Of a stretch of 64,000 nt of DNA, positions 33,769 to 44,770 are shown one piece after another. Below the pieces are notes generated by a model. That model was given only the letters and a program-made list of their open reading frames with translations. It was not told the DNA's origin and made no database searches. Location: NCBI RefSeq assembly GCF_902167145.1, contig NC_050097.1:147151982-147215981 (forward strand), written 5' to 3'. Each line of letters begins with the position of its first letter. Position 1 is the first letter of the stretch. The stretch is from Zea mays. Lineage: Eukaryota > Streptophyta > Magnoliopsida > Poales > Poaceae. The position numbers and the translations under genes are program-made.

Positions 33769-35325
33769 TCAATAGATGTGCTTTGACTCTGGCACGGTGC
33801 TGTTGACCGTGCGAGCTTCGGACTGTTCTCTGAAGTCCCTTTGATGTGGAGTATATTGGCTCCCTTCTGGCTGCTGGCCTTGTTGCAACGGTGGTGGAGG
33901 CGGAGGTTGTTGCCAGGAAGCCTGAGGCTGACTCGCCGAAGCAACAGAAGCTGCAGGGTGATTTCCTACATATTCTGGGATGTAGGGCGAATGATACGAA
34001 GCAGTGTGCATCACCTGCTTCGGCTGAGCCTGTTGCGCGGCAGCTTCGGCTATCTCTTTTTGCTTCTGAATGGTAACATGGCACATCCTGGTAGTATGAC
34101 CTTTGTTTTCACCACAGAATAAGCAAAATATTCTTCTGGGTTGATCCCCGAATCTTCCGCCGAAGCCCCTGGCGCCTCTGCCTCTTGGAGCTGGTGGTCG
34201 GAAGGAGCTTTGCTGTTGCCCCGAAGCCTGTGAGGAGTACTGTGGCCTTTGCTGCTGGCTCCCTTTATCATCATTTTGATTGGAATTATGAATTGATCTG
34301 ACATGCCTCGGATAGAATCTTCCTCCGAAGCCCCTGGTCATCTCAGAAAATCTGAAGGCCTCCTCCCTTCTTTGGCGAAAATCATTGTCAGCTCGAATAT
34401 ATTCATCCATCTTCTGGAGCAGCTTCTCCAGCGTTTGCGGAGGCTTCCTGGCGAAGTACTGAGCTGACGGACCTGGCCGAAGCCCCTTGATCATGGCCTC
34501 AATGACAATTTCATTGGGCACCGTTGGTGCCTGTGCCCTCAAACGCAAAAACCTTCGGACATATGCCTGAAGGTATTCTTCGGGGTCCTGAGTGCACTGG
34601 AACAGAGCCTGAGCAGTGACCGGCTTCGTCTGAAATCCTTGAAAGCTGGTTAACAACAAGTCCTTCAGCTTCTGCCATGAAGTGATCGTTCCTGGTCGAA
34701 GGGAGGAATACCAGGTTTGAGCAACACTTCTGACAGCCATAACGAAAGATTTGGCCATGACTGAAGCATTGCCACCGTACGAAGACACTGTTGCTTCGTA
34801 GCTCATCAAAAACTGCTTCGGATCAGAATGGCCATCAAATACGGGGAGCTGAGGCGGCTTGTAGGACGGAGGCCAAGGCGTAGCCTGCAACTCAGCGGAC
34901 AAGGGAGAAGCATCATCAAAAACAAAATTCCCATGATGGAAATTGTCATACCAGTCATCTTCGTTGTGAAAGCCCTCCTGATGAAGGTCTTGATGCTGAG
35001 GCCTTCGGAGTTGCTCATCCTGAGCAAGATGACGAACTTCTTCAGAGGCTTCATCTATCTGCCTCTGCAGTTCAGCTAGCCTGGCCATCTTCTCCTTCCT
35101 GCGTTGAACCTGTTGCTGAAGGATTTCCAGATTCTGAATTTCCTGATCTAGATCATCCTCCGGATGTGTTGGACTGGTAGCCTTCCTCTTCTGGCTTCGT
35201 GCCTCTCTGAGAGAAAGGACATCTTGATTGGGGTCCAGCGGCTGCAGCGTGCCAGCCCCTGGTGCTGGAGCCTTCTTCGGCGGCATGTCGAAGCTGATGC
35301 CTTCCGAAGGTGCCGAAAAACTCAA
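33769..35325 (-). CDS. Gag of T-young, intact (518 codons)
   Basis: Structural protein of the virus-like particle. Met at 35325 starts MSFSAPSEG. MPPKKAPAPG, 13 codons later, is an alternative start. In order: a basic region (SQKRKATSP), a coiled coil at residues ~58-100 (EIQNLEILQQQVQRRKEKMA), the retrotransposon gag core at ~150-310 (LPVFDGHSDPKQFLMSYEAT, AQTWYSSLRPGTITSWQKL, EYLQAYVRRFLRLR), an Arg/Gly/Gln-rich segment and a zinc knuckle CLFCGENKGHTTRMC at ~399-413, with CX2CX5HX4C spacing (one residue longer than the usual CX2CX4HX4C). A Gln/Pro-rich tail ends at the stop. No protease follows. It starts 35 bases inside the primer site and is driven by the right LTR. Confidence 0.9.
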   Translation of the reverse strand: MSFSAPSEGISFDMPPKKAPAPGAGTLQPLDPNQDVLSLREARSQKRKATSPTHPEDDLDQEIQNLEILQQQVQRRKEKMARLAELQRQIDEASEEVRHLAQDEQLRRPQHQDLHQEGFHNEDDWYDNFHHGNFVFDDASPLSAELQATPWPPSYKPPQLPVFDGHSDPKQFLMSYEATVSSYGGNASVMAKSFVMAVRSVAQTWYSSLRPGTITSWQKLKDLLLTSFQGFQTKPVTAQALFQCTQDPEEYLQAYVRRFLRLRAQAPTVPNEIVIEAMIKGLRPGPSAQYFARKPPQTLEKLLQKMDEYIRADNDFRQRREEAFRFSEMTRGFGGRFYPRHVRSIHNSNQNDDKGSQQQRPQYSSQASGQQQSSFRPPAPRGRGARGFGGRFGDQPRRIFCLFCGENKGHTTRMCHVTIQKQKEIAEAAAQQAQPKQVMHTASYHSPYIPEYVGNHPAASVASASQPQASWQQPPPPPPLQQGQQPEGSQYTPHQRDFREQSEARTVNSTVPESKHIY

Positions 35326-35339
35326 GAAGTGGAAGTGAG

Positions 35340-35360
35340 TTCACCGGAGGTGGGCGCCAA
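35340..35360 (-). other. Primer-binding site of T-young
   Basis: The minus strand reads TTGGCGCCCACCTCCGGTGA directly after the LTR end CCAACA. A similar TTTGGCGCCCACC follows the LTR of the element at 58477, which suggests related primer use. The tRNA is not identified. Confidence 0.65.
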
Positions 35361-36029
35361 TGTTGGTGACTTGTTCTCAAATGCTAAGAGTTAAGAACAA
35401 GGCAACATGAAAAATGTTAAGTGTTAAAGTCCTTCGTCCTTCGAAGCATTATGTCCCTTCGGGAAATAATGAGTTTCGGACGAAGGTCATAAGAGACATA
35501 CCTTCGTAAATATAATAGATAATAACGAAAGACTCATATAAAGCATGAGATATAATATAAGCATCATCATGGAATCATTTCTATTTTATTAACATGGGAA
35601 AATAGAAATGATTTCAAATTACAAATGTACCTTCGGTCTTGAGAGAAGGTAAAAAGTACAGGCGTGACGCAAAAGCAAATGTAAAGTCAGCGTGAACAGT
35701 ACGGGAGTACTGTTCATCTATTTATAGACGCGGGACGCAGCCCACGTAAAATTACATCCATGCCCATTACATTTGCTAACGGCTTATGGAAATCTGTCGA
35801 GGCCCCCGAAGTCTTTTCATCTTTAAGTCGGTTCCCCCTTCTGCCATCGCGCCGAAGCTTCCCTGCGCACAGCTTCGGCTACACTCGACCTTCGTCTGGT
35901 TCAGGCTTCGTCCTGGCCGTGCTCCATATTCATAATTATGGATCCGAAAATACCTGTTCACATAATCCACTCGGAAAATATTGTCAAATTATGTTTTTGA
36001 GGACCTTCGGAGGACGAAGGCCCCCAACA
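35361..36029 (-). repeat. Right (5') LTR of T-young with promoter
   Basis: 669 bases. The minus-strand TATA box CTATAAATAG is at 35718-35727. The perfect 9-bp inverted repeat GAACAGTAC-GGGA-GTACTGTTC lies at 35694-35715, between the TATA box and the expected start of the gag transcript. Confidence 0.95.
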
Positions 36030-36034
36030 AGTGC
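36030..36034 (+). repeat. Target-site duplication AGTGC, right copy (T-young)
   Basis: AGTGC directly after CCCCCAACA, matching 28524-28528. Confidence 0.95.
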
Positions 36035-37020
36035 AACCATGAGGGTGGAATGGGATGCCCTTAGCTGAATAATTAGAGGATCCGGGGTGTAGTTCACTTA
36101 GCCGTCGTGCCGTCAATGGGGCTCGGTGTATGCGGCTCGCTCTGCCAAGTTTGGGTTCGCCCCTTGGGGAGGAGTGCGGTGCATTTAGGAAACCTAACGG
36201 GTGGCTACAGCCCCGGGGAATCTTTGTAAAGGCTACGTAGTGATGCCCTGCTAGGCCACCTAGGTAGTGGTCAATGGGGAGTAGCTCTCTCCGGGCAGAA
36301 AGGGAATCACGGCTTGTGGGTAAAGTGCACAACCTCTGCAGAGTGTTATGAAACTGATATATCAGCCGTGCTCGCGGTTATGAGCGGCCAAGGGAGCTCC
36401 ATTGATTAGTGATACTTGATCAGAGATGGTTGGTTTACAGATGATGATGAGGATGGTTATGATCATGCTTATGGTAATGGTAAGTGGTATTCTTTCCATT
36501 TGGAAAGAGTACTTTGGGTTAAGAACTTGGGTTAATGCTAAAACCTGGCTTTCTACTAGTAATAATAACCTGACCAACTAAAAGCAACTGCTTGACTTAA
36601 CCTCACATAAAGCTAGTCCACTACAGCCAAACGGGACATTTGCTGAGTACGTTGATGTGTACTCACCCTTGCTTTCACAAAACACCAGGTTGCCTTTGGT
36701 GCAATCTATGCTCAGGTAAAGAAGGCGTCGAGGCGGATCTCCAGGAGTTCCAGGACGTCGACAAGTTCGAGGATTAGGCTAGCGACCTCCCCCAGTCAGC
36801 TGCCTGTGGTGGGTTGTTTACGTTGGCTACGTTTCGATTCTGTGTACTTTGATTTATATTATGTAATGGCTCTAGTCTGTAATATTATTACTTACTCTTT
36901 ATTGTAATTCGAAGCATTGTGCTATGATGAGTCATTTATGTAATCGCTGTGTACGTGAATAACTGATCCTGGCACGTACATGGTTCGCATTCGGTTTACC
37001 TTCTAAAACCGGGTGTGACA
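36035..37020 (+). repeat. 5' LTR of element B, second part
   Basis: Continues the LTR broken at 28528 and ends AAACCGGGTGTGACA. It contains about 143 bases near 36128-36270 that are missing from the 3' LTR at about 43625. Confidence 0.9.
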
Positions 37021-37041
37021 TAAGTGGTATCAAAGTCGTGC
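37021..37041 (+). other. Primer-binding site, element B
   Basis: TAAGTGGTATCAAAGTCGTG follows the LTR end. TGGTATCA matches the usual initiator-Met tRNA complement. Confidence 0.8.
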
Positions 37042-39952
37042 TGACTGTAGGACCGCTGACCTAGAGTAGCATTGGTCGTTTTAAGGACTTATTGATTATT
37101 ACTTCATCTCATCCTTGATTATGCTTCAAAATATTAGTCACCTCGACTAATTCTATGTTGTGCTCCTATATGCCCCCTTGCCAAAAAGTATTTTATTCTA
37201 GTATGGTCTATACTTCTCTCAATCTATTAGATCTGATCTTATCTTGTGCTTGCGACATCTTTGTAGATGCCCCCTGACCATAGCCTTTAGTCTTTTGGGA
37301 CTCTTTCCTCATCCATTATTAAATTGCTACTATTTGACCATCTCTATTCCATTTTGTTATTGACATGCTCGTATCCTTGCATTTTTAATACCTTTATCCC
37401 TTAATCTAAAGCACTTACCCTTGTACCTCTACTACCTATTTAAACATTTCAGTTTATATGTCCATGATCTTACTGTCTTTTGAGACCCTTTCCTATTCTA
37501 TTGATAAGTCGCTATCTTTTTGGCAATTTGTACTTTCTTGGTCTTGGTATGCTCGTACCATTGGAATCTTGCATACTCTTATTTTTTTATATGTGCTTAC
37601 CTTTATATCCCAATATATGTTTAAGACATTTCAGTTAACGTGCCCTTGACCACCCTTGTTTCTTAATGATCCATGAGCGGTCATTCTACTTTGCATATCC
37701 TTGGTGATCCCGTTGTCTCCTTGTAACTCCACTCGGTAATGAATCTTTACTTCAACCCTTCTATTGGAACCTTACCGATCTTACCCTTGATTGTTTTCTC
37801 CACTTTGTCGTTTCGCGAGTCTTGTCTTAACTATATCCTTTCTTATGCTTTTTAATTATTATCATATGCACCCTTGACACCTCTATATCCTACATTGATG
37901 TTTGTCTCATACATGCCCTTTAAAATCGCCCCTCTTTCGTCTCATACCTTCTTTCTCTTGGTCGTATCCTCTTCTTTGGCTCGCGAGTTTGTAACCTCAT
38001 CCTTTGTTGTGCTTTTGTTTCTTATTGCCTTTACCCTTCTCATTCTCTCAATCTTACCTTGGTGATTACGCTATGTTCGTTATCTAAAACCTCCAATCTC
38101 CCACCTTATTTTAAGTGTGGTCTCTTACTTATCTCACCCATGGTTATATCCTATACTTTACCTCTTGCAAGACTTATCTTATCTCTATTCTTGATTGTAT
38201 CTAGATTCCTGGTTTTTTATGCACATTTACCTCTTCCTTTATATCCTTGCCTATCATCACCTTTGACCCTTGATCTCTCTCCATATTTACCATGATGCTT
38301 TCCTATTTCTTAGCCTCACTTATTCCATTTCAATCCGAGAGTGTTATTTTCCCTATCCTGCTCTTGTTCGTTTCCTTTCCCTTTGTCGCTTTGCAAGTCT
38401 TGTCTTACCTTAACTTCATCCTTTGTGTAGCTTTTGTTTGATATCATCCTTACCTTTGTAATCTGTAGATCTTGCCTTGATACTTATCTTAGGTCTGCTT
38501 GTTGAAATCCCCTCTTTTCTATCTCAATTCGAGAGATATGTTTTACTTATCTCACCCTTGACTATATCCTCTTCTTTACCGCGTGTAGGCCTAGACTTAA
38601 CTCCATTCGTTATTGTATTTGTACCACTTGCTCTTCTATGCCTTTATCTTTTCTCTTACACCCTTGTCCGTTATCGCCTTTGGCCCTTGCGATATTTATG
38701 TCTTCTACCTAAATGCTTACCTTAAACTTATCCTTTAAATCCTCCCCTTTCTTTCAACCCAGTTTGAGAGTTGCGAGTTACCTACCTCTCCCTTGATTTC
38801 TTTTCACTTCTTGTCGCCTTACAAGTTTTGTTTCAATTCCATCCTTTGCTATGTGTTTTATTTGCTATCACCACCTCCTTGTCATCCATCGATCTTGCCT
38901 TGATACTCATCTTCTGGCTCTTTAAAATCTCCTCTCTTCCACCTCAATTGGAGAGTGGTTGTTTACCTATCTGGCCATTGGACGTACCTCCTTCTTTTTC
39001 ATCTGCAGGTCTTGTCTTAACTCCATCCTTTGTGGTAATTATATCCTTGGTTATCATGCGCATTTATCTCCTCTCCTACATCCTTGTCCGTTATCACCTT
39101 TAAACCCTCGTGATATCTATGCCCTTGCCCTCATGCTTACTTTGAACCTACCCTTTAAAGCCTGCTCTTTTTCATTGCTGTTTGAGGATAATGCCTCACC
39201 TACTTCACCATTGATTGCTTCCCCTTCTTTGACGCCTCACAAGTTTTGTCTAAAATACATCCTTGGTTGTGTTTGTCTGTTATCACCTTAACCCTTGTCA
39301 TCCCTTGATCTTTACCATGATGCTTGTCTTGCACCTGCATTTTAAAGCCTCCTCTCCCATTTCATTTCAAGAGTGATGTCTTGCCTATCCCGCTCTTGTT
39401 CATTCCCTTTTTCCTCTGTCGCATTGCAAGTCTTGTCCTAACTCTATCTTTTGGTGTGTTTTTGCCTTTCACCTCCCTTACCTTTGTAATCTCTAGATCT
39501 TTCCATGATGTTATCTTATGCCTACCTTTTGAAATATCATCTTTTCCATCTCGATTTGAGAATGGTGTTTTACCTATCCTGACCTTGGTTGCATTCTCTC
39601 CCTTGTCGGTTACAATCATTGCTTTAGCTCCATCCTTTATTATGCTCATGCCCCTACCCTCCATGTCTTATTATTCCCCTTGCCTTTTGTTGGCCTTAGA
39701 GGAAAGACCACCATTTAATTAAAAGGAACGTATAGAAACGAGATGTTTGTTGATGTGTGCTCATGATGTTTGTCCTTCTGCTATGACTGATTTGCTTCTT
39801 TGGAATGAGTGTTGATGTGTTGTGGCCCTTGGACCGCAATGGAATCTGTTTACTAGGTGAGTGCCATAGAGCTAAGTAGTTTGGTTCTCCCCCTGCTCTC
39901 TCTAATCCGTCTATACTTACCTTTTCTCGTTATTCTTTCCTCTTACACCTGT
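37042..39952 (+). repeat. Pyrimidine-rich internal domain of element B with degenerate ~200-bp repeats
   Basis: The plus strand is dominated by C and T over almost 3 kb. Variants of GCAAGTCTTGTCTTAACTCC followed by ATCCTTTG recur near 37821, 37985, 38173, 38392, 38588, 38822, 39006, 39240, 39427 and 39620, that is every ~165-235 bases, interleaved with TGATGCTT and CTCAATTCGAGAG-type segments. Short frames exist, such as 39324-39722, but they are hydrophobic chance products of CT-rich sequence. No gag or pol motif. Confidence 0.7.
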
Positions 39953-40650
39953 TGTTGGGGGCCTTCGTCCTCCGAAGGTCCTCAAAAACATGATTTGACA
40001 ATGTTTTCCAAGTGGATTATGTGAACAGGTACCTTCGGACTCAGAATTACGAACATGAAGTGCGGTCAGGACGAAGCCTGAACCAGACGAAGGACGGGCT
40101 GATTACCAAGCTCCACGAAGGATGGTGCACAGCCGAAGCTGTGCGCAGGGAAGCTTCGTCGCGATAGCAGAGAGGGGAACCGACTTAAAGATGAAAAGAC
40201 TACGTGGGCCTTGTCAGATTTCCATAAGTCATTGACAAATGTAATGGACATAAATGTAATTTTACGTGGGCTGCGTCCCGCGTCTATAAATAGATGAACA
40301 GTACTCCCGTACTGTTCACGCTGACTTGGCATTTGCTTTTGCGTCACGCTTGTACTTTTTACCTTCTCTCAGGACCGAAGGTACATCTGTAATTTGAAAT
40401 CATTTCTATTTTTCCATGTTAATAAAATAGAAATGATTCTATGATGATGCTTATATTATATTTCATGCTTTATATGAATCCTTCGTCATTACTTGTTATG
40501 TTTACGAAGGTATGTCTCTTATGATCTTCGTCCGAAACTCATTATTTCCCGAAGGGACATAATGCTTCGAAGGACGAAGGACTTTAACACTTAACACTTT
40601 TTATGTTGCCTTGTTCTTAACTCTTAGCATTTGAGAACAAGTCCCCAACA
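39953..40650 (+). mobile_element. Solo LTR of a T-young-related element
   Basis: TGTTGGGGGC...CCCCAACA, 698 bases, in inverted orientation relative to the T-young LTRs and clearly homologous to them. It contains CTATAAATAG near 40284-40293 and the inverted repeat GAACAGTAC...GTACTGTTC just after it. CCTGT flanks it on both sides (39948-39952 and 40651-40655). A single LTR with intact target duplication is the product of recombination between the two LTRs of a full element. Confidence 0.95.
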
Positions 40651-40655
40651 CCTGT

Positions 40656-41015
40656 CCTTTTGGCAACCTCCAACTCCTCCAAATCAGTCAAGATCAGAGT
40701 CGGCAACATCTTCATCAAGTGTGTATCAATGCTCTTGTTAAGGGGGTTAGCCGCTAACCCTGATGAAGACAATGCGATTAACATCAACCAACAAGATCAG
40801 AGTGGCGTAGCGAAAGCGTGTGTGGGTCCTTACCCACAGGTCCAGGAGGTCCTCAAGAATTGCATCAATCGATCTCAAGCATCTGATGGTCAAAGCAACC
40901 AATTCACAAGTCAAGCCGGCGGAGGCAAAGTTGAGTTAGAAAAAGATATGAAAGACTAATGAACCAATCTCATTTTCTTGCTAGCCTCTTCTTGAATCTC
41001 GAGGACGAGATTCTG
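40656..41015 (+). other. Remaining internal domain of element B
   Basis: 360 bases up to the polypurine tract, non-coding. A frame at 40660-40959 has no recognisable features. TGTTAAGGGGGTTAG at 40736-40750 is an exact copy of the start of the real polypurine tract at 41014-41028. Confidence 0.6.
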
Positions 41016-41031
41016 TTAAGGGGGTTAGATT
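41016..41031 (+). other. Polypurine tract, element B
   Basis: TTAAGGGGGTTAGATT directly before TGTAACACCC, preceded by CTCGAGGACGAGATTC as in element A. Confidence 0.85.
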
Positions 41032-44000
41032 TGTAACACCCTGAATTTGGGGGTATAAAATTTCTTTTCTAATATCCACCAAATTCAGGTGTTACTCTCT
41101 CAGTTCTTCGCTTTCCTATCTCTTTTCACTAAAAATGGAGAATCATTTTGTTTTATATTAGCGTAAACCTAGTGGAATGAGCCCTAGAGGCACTTTGGTT
41201 GTTGCATTCATGCTTTTGCATAGTGTTTCTAAGTGCAAAATGTGTTTGAAATATGTTAACATATCTTATAGAAGCGCTCGGTAAATTTTCATATTTTTCA
41301 GAATATTTTTCTATTTTCCGGAAACCAAAATCTATTTATTTGTGGAACCTAAAAATGTTTTTAGAAATTCTAATTATGTTTTTTGAGTTCATTAGGTGCC
41401 AAAACATTTATAGGAATTTTTCTGGAATTTTTGAAAGTATCTATAATATTTTGAGCACAAAATATGGATTTCTAGGCTTTTTCGAATTTTAAAAATAGTA
41501 AAATCCGAATTTTAACCGAATTTTTATCTCATCCAAACCCTAGGTATATATACATGTCCGGCTTCATCTCGTCGAGCCCGTTCCAGAACACAAAACGTTT
41601 CCCCCAAATCCAATCCCTAGCTCCCGGTATTGCTCGCCGAAGTTCGGGGCGGTTCCAACTCCGGCGACAACTCCGGCGAGCAATTACTCCCAATCCGTGC
41701 ATCGTCTGCGGAATCCGAGGGTACCGCTGCGTTCGTCTCGTCGAAGGCTTCGTCGCAGCGCGTTCGGTTCATCGATTGGATCCCCGAATCTCCGGCAATC
41801 GACGGATTTCTCCTCGGCTCCGGCGAGGGTCTTCTTCCCCGGTGAGAAACCTCAATTGTTGCACCTAGGGTTTCTTCGTTTCTTCGTTTTCCCGTCCGTG
41901 CAGAGCCTCTCCCACTCTCCCCTCACCTTCCCCGGTGGCGGCGCCCCTCCCCCTCCGTTTCCCCTCCTCGACGGCGCCCCTTTCTCCCTCCCCGGCGGCG
42001 GCGGCGGTGGCCGGCGGTGGCGCCCGCGTTCCCATGCTCGCGCGCACCCCTCCCCGACAGCGGTGGCCGCGCCCCTCGCACCCCGTGCGGCCGCGCCCAC
42101 CCCCGGCCGGCCCAACCTCGTCCTCCCCTGCGCAGCCCGCTCCCCTTCCTCTCCTCTCTCTTCCATGGATGGGACGAAGAAGATGAAGAGAGGAAGAAGA
42201 TGACAATTCTGTAAATTTAGTCCGCGCGAATTACAGTATGATTTAAAACATTCATAACTTTTGCGTTTTAAACCCGATTCAATCCATTCAAGTTGCGTTA
42301 GATTCGTATTAAAATTATCTTAATTTAGAAATATTTATCCCAATTTTTTCACATTTTATTTAATTTAGTTAAACGTTTGTTTAACCAGTGGCTACTAAAA
42401 CGACATTTCAATTTAAAAATCTAATTTAGGAATTCGATTCGCGCATTTATAATTAGTCACCAATATGATTAAACTTAACTGAAATGTTAAGTATTAATAA
42501 TTGTTTAGTGTAATCACGTTGTCATTTATTTATTAGTTTCGCATGTCGGTCCGCGCGTACCGTACGCGTGCCGCGGTGCTGTTTCACGCATGTCGTTTGC
42601 AAGTGTCGCGCATGTTGTTCGTACGCGTTGTCGCGTGCCGTTCGCGTATGTCGCGCGCTTTGCCGCGTGCCGTTCGCGCGTATCACGCGTTGTCCGCGTG
42701 CTAAGTCGTTTGTGTCCACGCGTTGCGCACATCGTGTTTGCACTTCGTGCGTCGTTAATTCGTCTCGCTTAGAATCACTCATATTCATTAAGTTACTTGC
42801 TTAATTGTCAACTATTAAAATAGTAAGTTAGTCAAAACTAAGTAGTAGTATTAATTTACATTTGATTAATATCAATTAATATAATTATGTTGAATTAGAT
42901 GTTCTAATTAGTACTTGTTTAACGTAAACGTGCTAACCCCTCGACCATAGCTTCGTCTATCATGGTTCTTTTTCTCGCGTAACCGTAGAAGCGCTCTCTA
43001 TTTTTTATTGCTCGCTTTTATAACATTTTATCTTGTATGGTGTAATGTTCTTATGCATATGTATATGTTTGTTTGCTTGTGCCTATTCGTCTTCGCTTCG
43101 CGTTGTGATTAGATCGCGATTCGTTTCTGAGCTTCGAGGAATCGACGGACAAGCTTCGGCGACCAAATGACCCAGCTCTTCAAGTTCTACGAAGCTGAAG
43201 ACCCTGAGCATCTGTTTGGTGAAGGCAAGTGTCCTCTGACCTATTATGTCCAATTTACTTTATAATTCATCAACCCGCATACCATGATCAACCTAAGGAT
43301 TGACTAGCTTTGTATTTACCTTGTCCTTCATTACCTTTTGGGTTATTATTGTTTAGCTTTATGCTATTGCTCAACTCTAATCAATGAACATGATGAGAAT
43401 TATCAATGATACGTTGTTTCCCTCCTTTATTATGATGTTGTATCTGTGGTATTCAAGGGGGCTCGAGCGGTTTCTCGAGTGCCTCTCCGTAAGGACCTGT
43501 TCGTTGGATGACCGCCCGGGAAAACAGTGCAACCATGAGGGTGGAATGGGATGCCCTTAGCTGAATAATTAGAGGATCCGGGGTGTAGTTCACTTAGTCG
43601 TCGTGCCGTCAATGGGGTTCGGTCAATGGGGAGTAGCTCTCTCCGGGCAGAAAGGGAATCACGGCTTGTGGGTAAAGTGCACAACCTCTGCAGAGTGTTA
43701 TGAAACTGATATATCAGCCGTGCTCGCGGTTATGAGCGGCCAAGGGAGCTCCATTGATTAGTGATATTTGATCAGAGATGGTTGGTTTACAGATGATGAT
43801 GAGGATGGTTATGATCATGCTTATGGTAATGGTAAGTGGTATTCTTTCCATTTGGAAAGAGTACTTTGGGTTAAGAACTTGGGTTAATGCTAAAACCTGG
43901 CTTTCTACTAGTAATAATAACCTGACCAACTAAAAGCAACTGCTTGACTTAACCTCACATAAAGCTAGTCCACTACAGCCAAACGGGACATTTGCTGAGT

Positions 44001-44373
44001 ACGTTGATGTGTACTCACCCTTGCTTTCACAAAACACCAGGTTGCCTTTGGTGCAATCTATGCTCAGGTAAAGAAGGCGTCGAGGCGGATCTCCAGGAGT
44101 TCCAGGACGTCGACAAGTTCGAGGATTAGGCTAGCGACCTCCCCCAGTCAGCTGCCTGTGGTGGGTTGTTTACGTTGGCTATGTTTCGATTCTGTGTACT
44201 TTGATTTATATTATGTAAATGGCTCTAGTCTGTAATATTATTACTTACTCTTTATTGTAATTCGAAGCATTGTGCTATGATGAGTCATTTATGTAATTGC
44301 TGTGTACGTGAATAACTGATCCTGGCACGTACATGGTTCGCATTCGGTTTACCTTCTAAAACCGGGTGTGACA
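41032..44373 (+). repeat. 3' LTR of element B
   Basis: 3342 bases, closely matching the reassembled 5' LTR (3485). The difference is a 143-base deletion near 43625, whose junction shares GGT with both edges. Target duplication GTATG follows at 44374-44378. Confidence 0.9.
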
Positions 44374-44770
44374 GTATGTTGATGTAATATATTTCTTTGT
44401 GATGCGTGAAACCTTCGAACATACCATTTTTGAGACGACGGCGAATAAAACACCTTCCCTTCTTTTTCACGCTTCAGAAAGAAATCCCCCTTCCTTGCCG
44501 AAGCGACTGTGTAGTTCTTGCCGTAGACGTTGCATAAGAATACCATTGTCGAAGGCATAAACTCTGTATGACAGTACCACTGTCACAAGCATGGATCATG
44601 CCTTAGTAATACGCTCTTCTCGTTAATCTTTGCCAAAGTTGAAGGGGCATTTTTTTCCTTGTTTTTCTGGTGTATGTATCAGTGCAAAGTGATGTATGAT
44701 GGGATGTCATGCAATATGATGCGATGGTATGATGCAGATGATGTTGATGCACAAAACATAAAAAATAAGA

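Larger units (their letters stand above)
28529..36029 (-). mobile_element. Young non-autonomous Tat-like element (T-young), 7.5 kb
   Basis: Two 669-base LTRs (28529-29197 and 35361-36029) that read identical, a perfect 5-base target duplication, a primer site, an intact 518-codon gag on the minus strand and a spliced antisense gene on the plus strand. No protease, RT, RNase H or integrase motif occurs anywhere in it, so the enzymes must come from a partner element (inference). The CTTCG-rich LTR recalls maize cinful/zeon, where zeon is the pol-less partner. The name is not verified. Confidence 0.9.
26030..44373 (+). mobile_element. Non-coding long-LTR retrotransposon B, with two nested insertions
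   Basis: The LTRs are 26030-28528 joined with 36035-37020 (5', split by T-young) and 41032-44373 (3'). A tRNA-Met-like primer site lies at 37021, the polypurine tract ends at 41031, and the flanking duplication is GTATG. The internal domain (37021-41031, minus the solo LTR) encodes nothing. Element structure and terminal motifs match element A, so both belong to one non-autonomous Gypsy-like group. LTR divergence by eye is low (order of 1-2%), so insertion was fairly recent. Confidence 0.9.
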
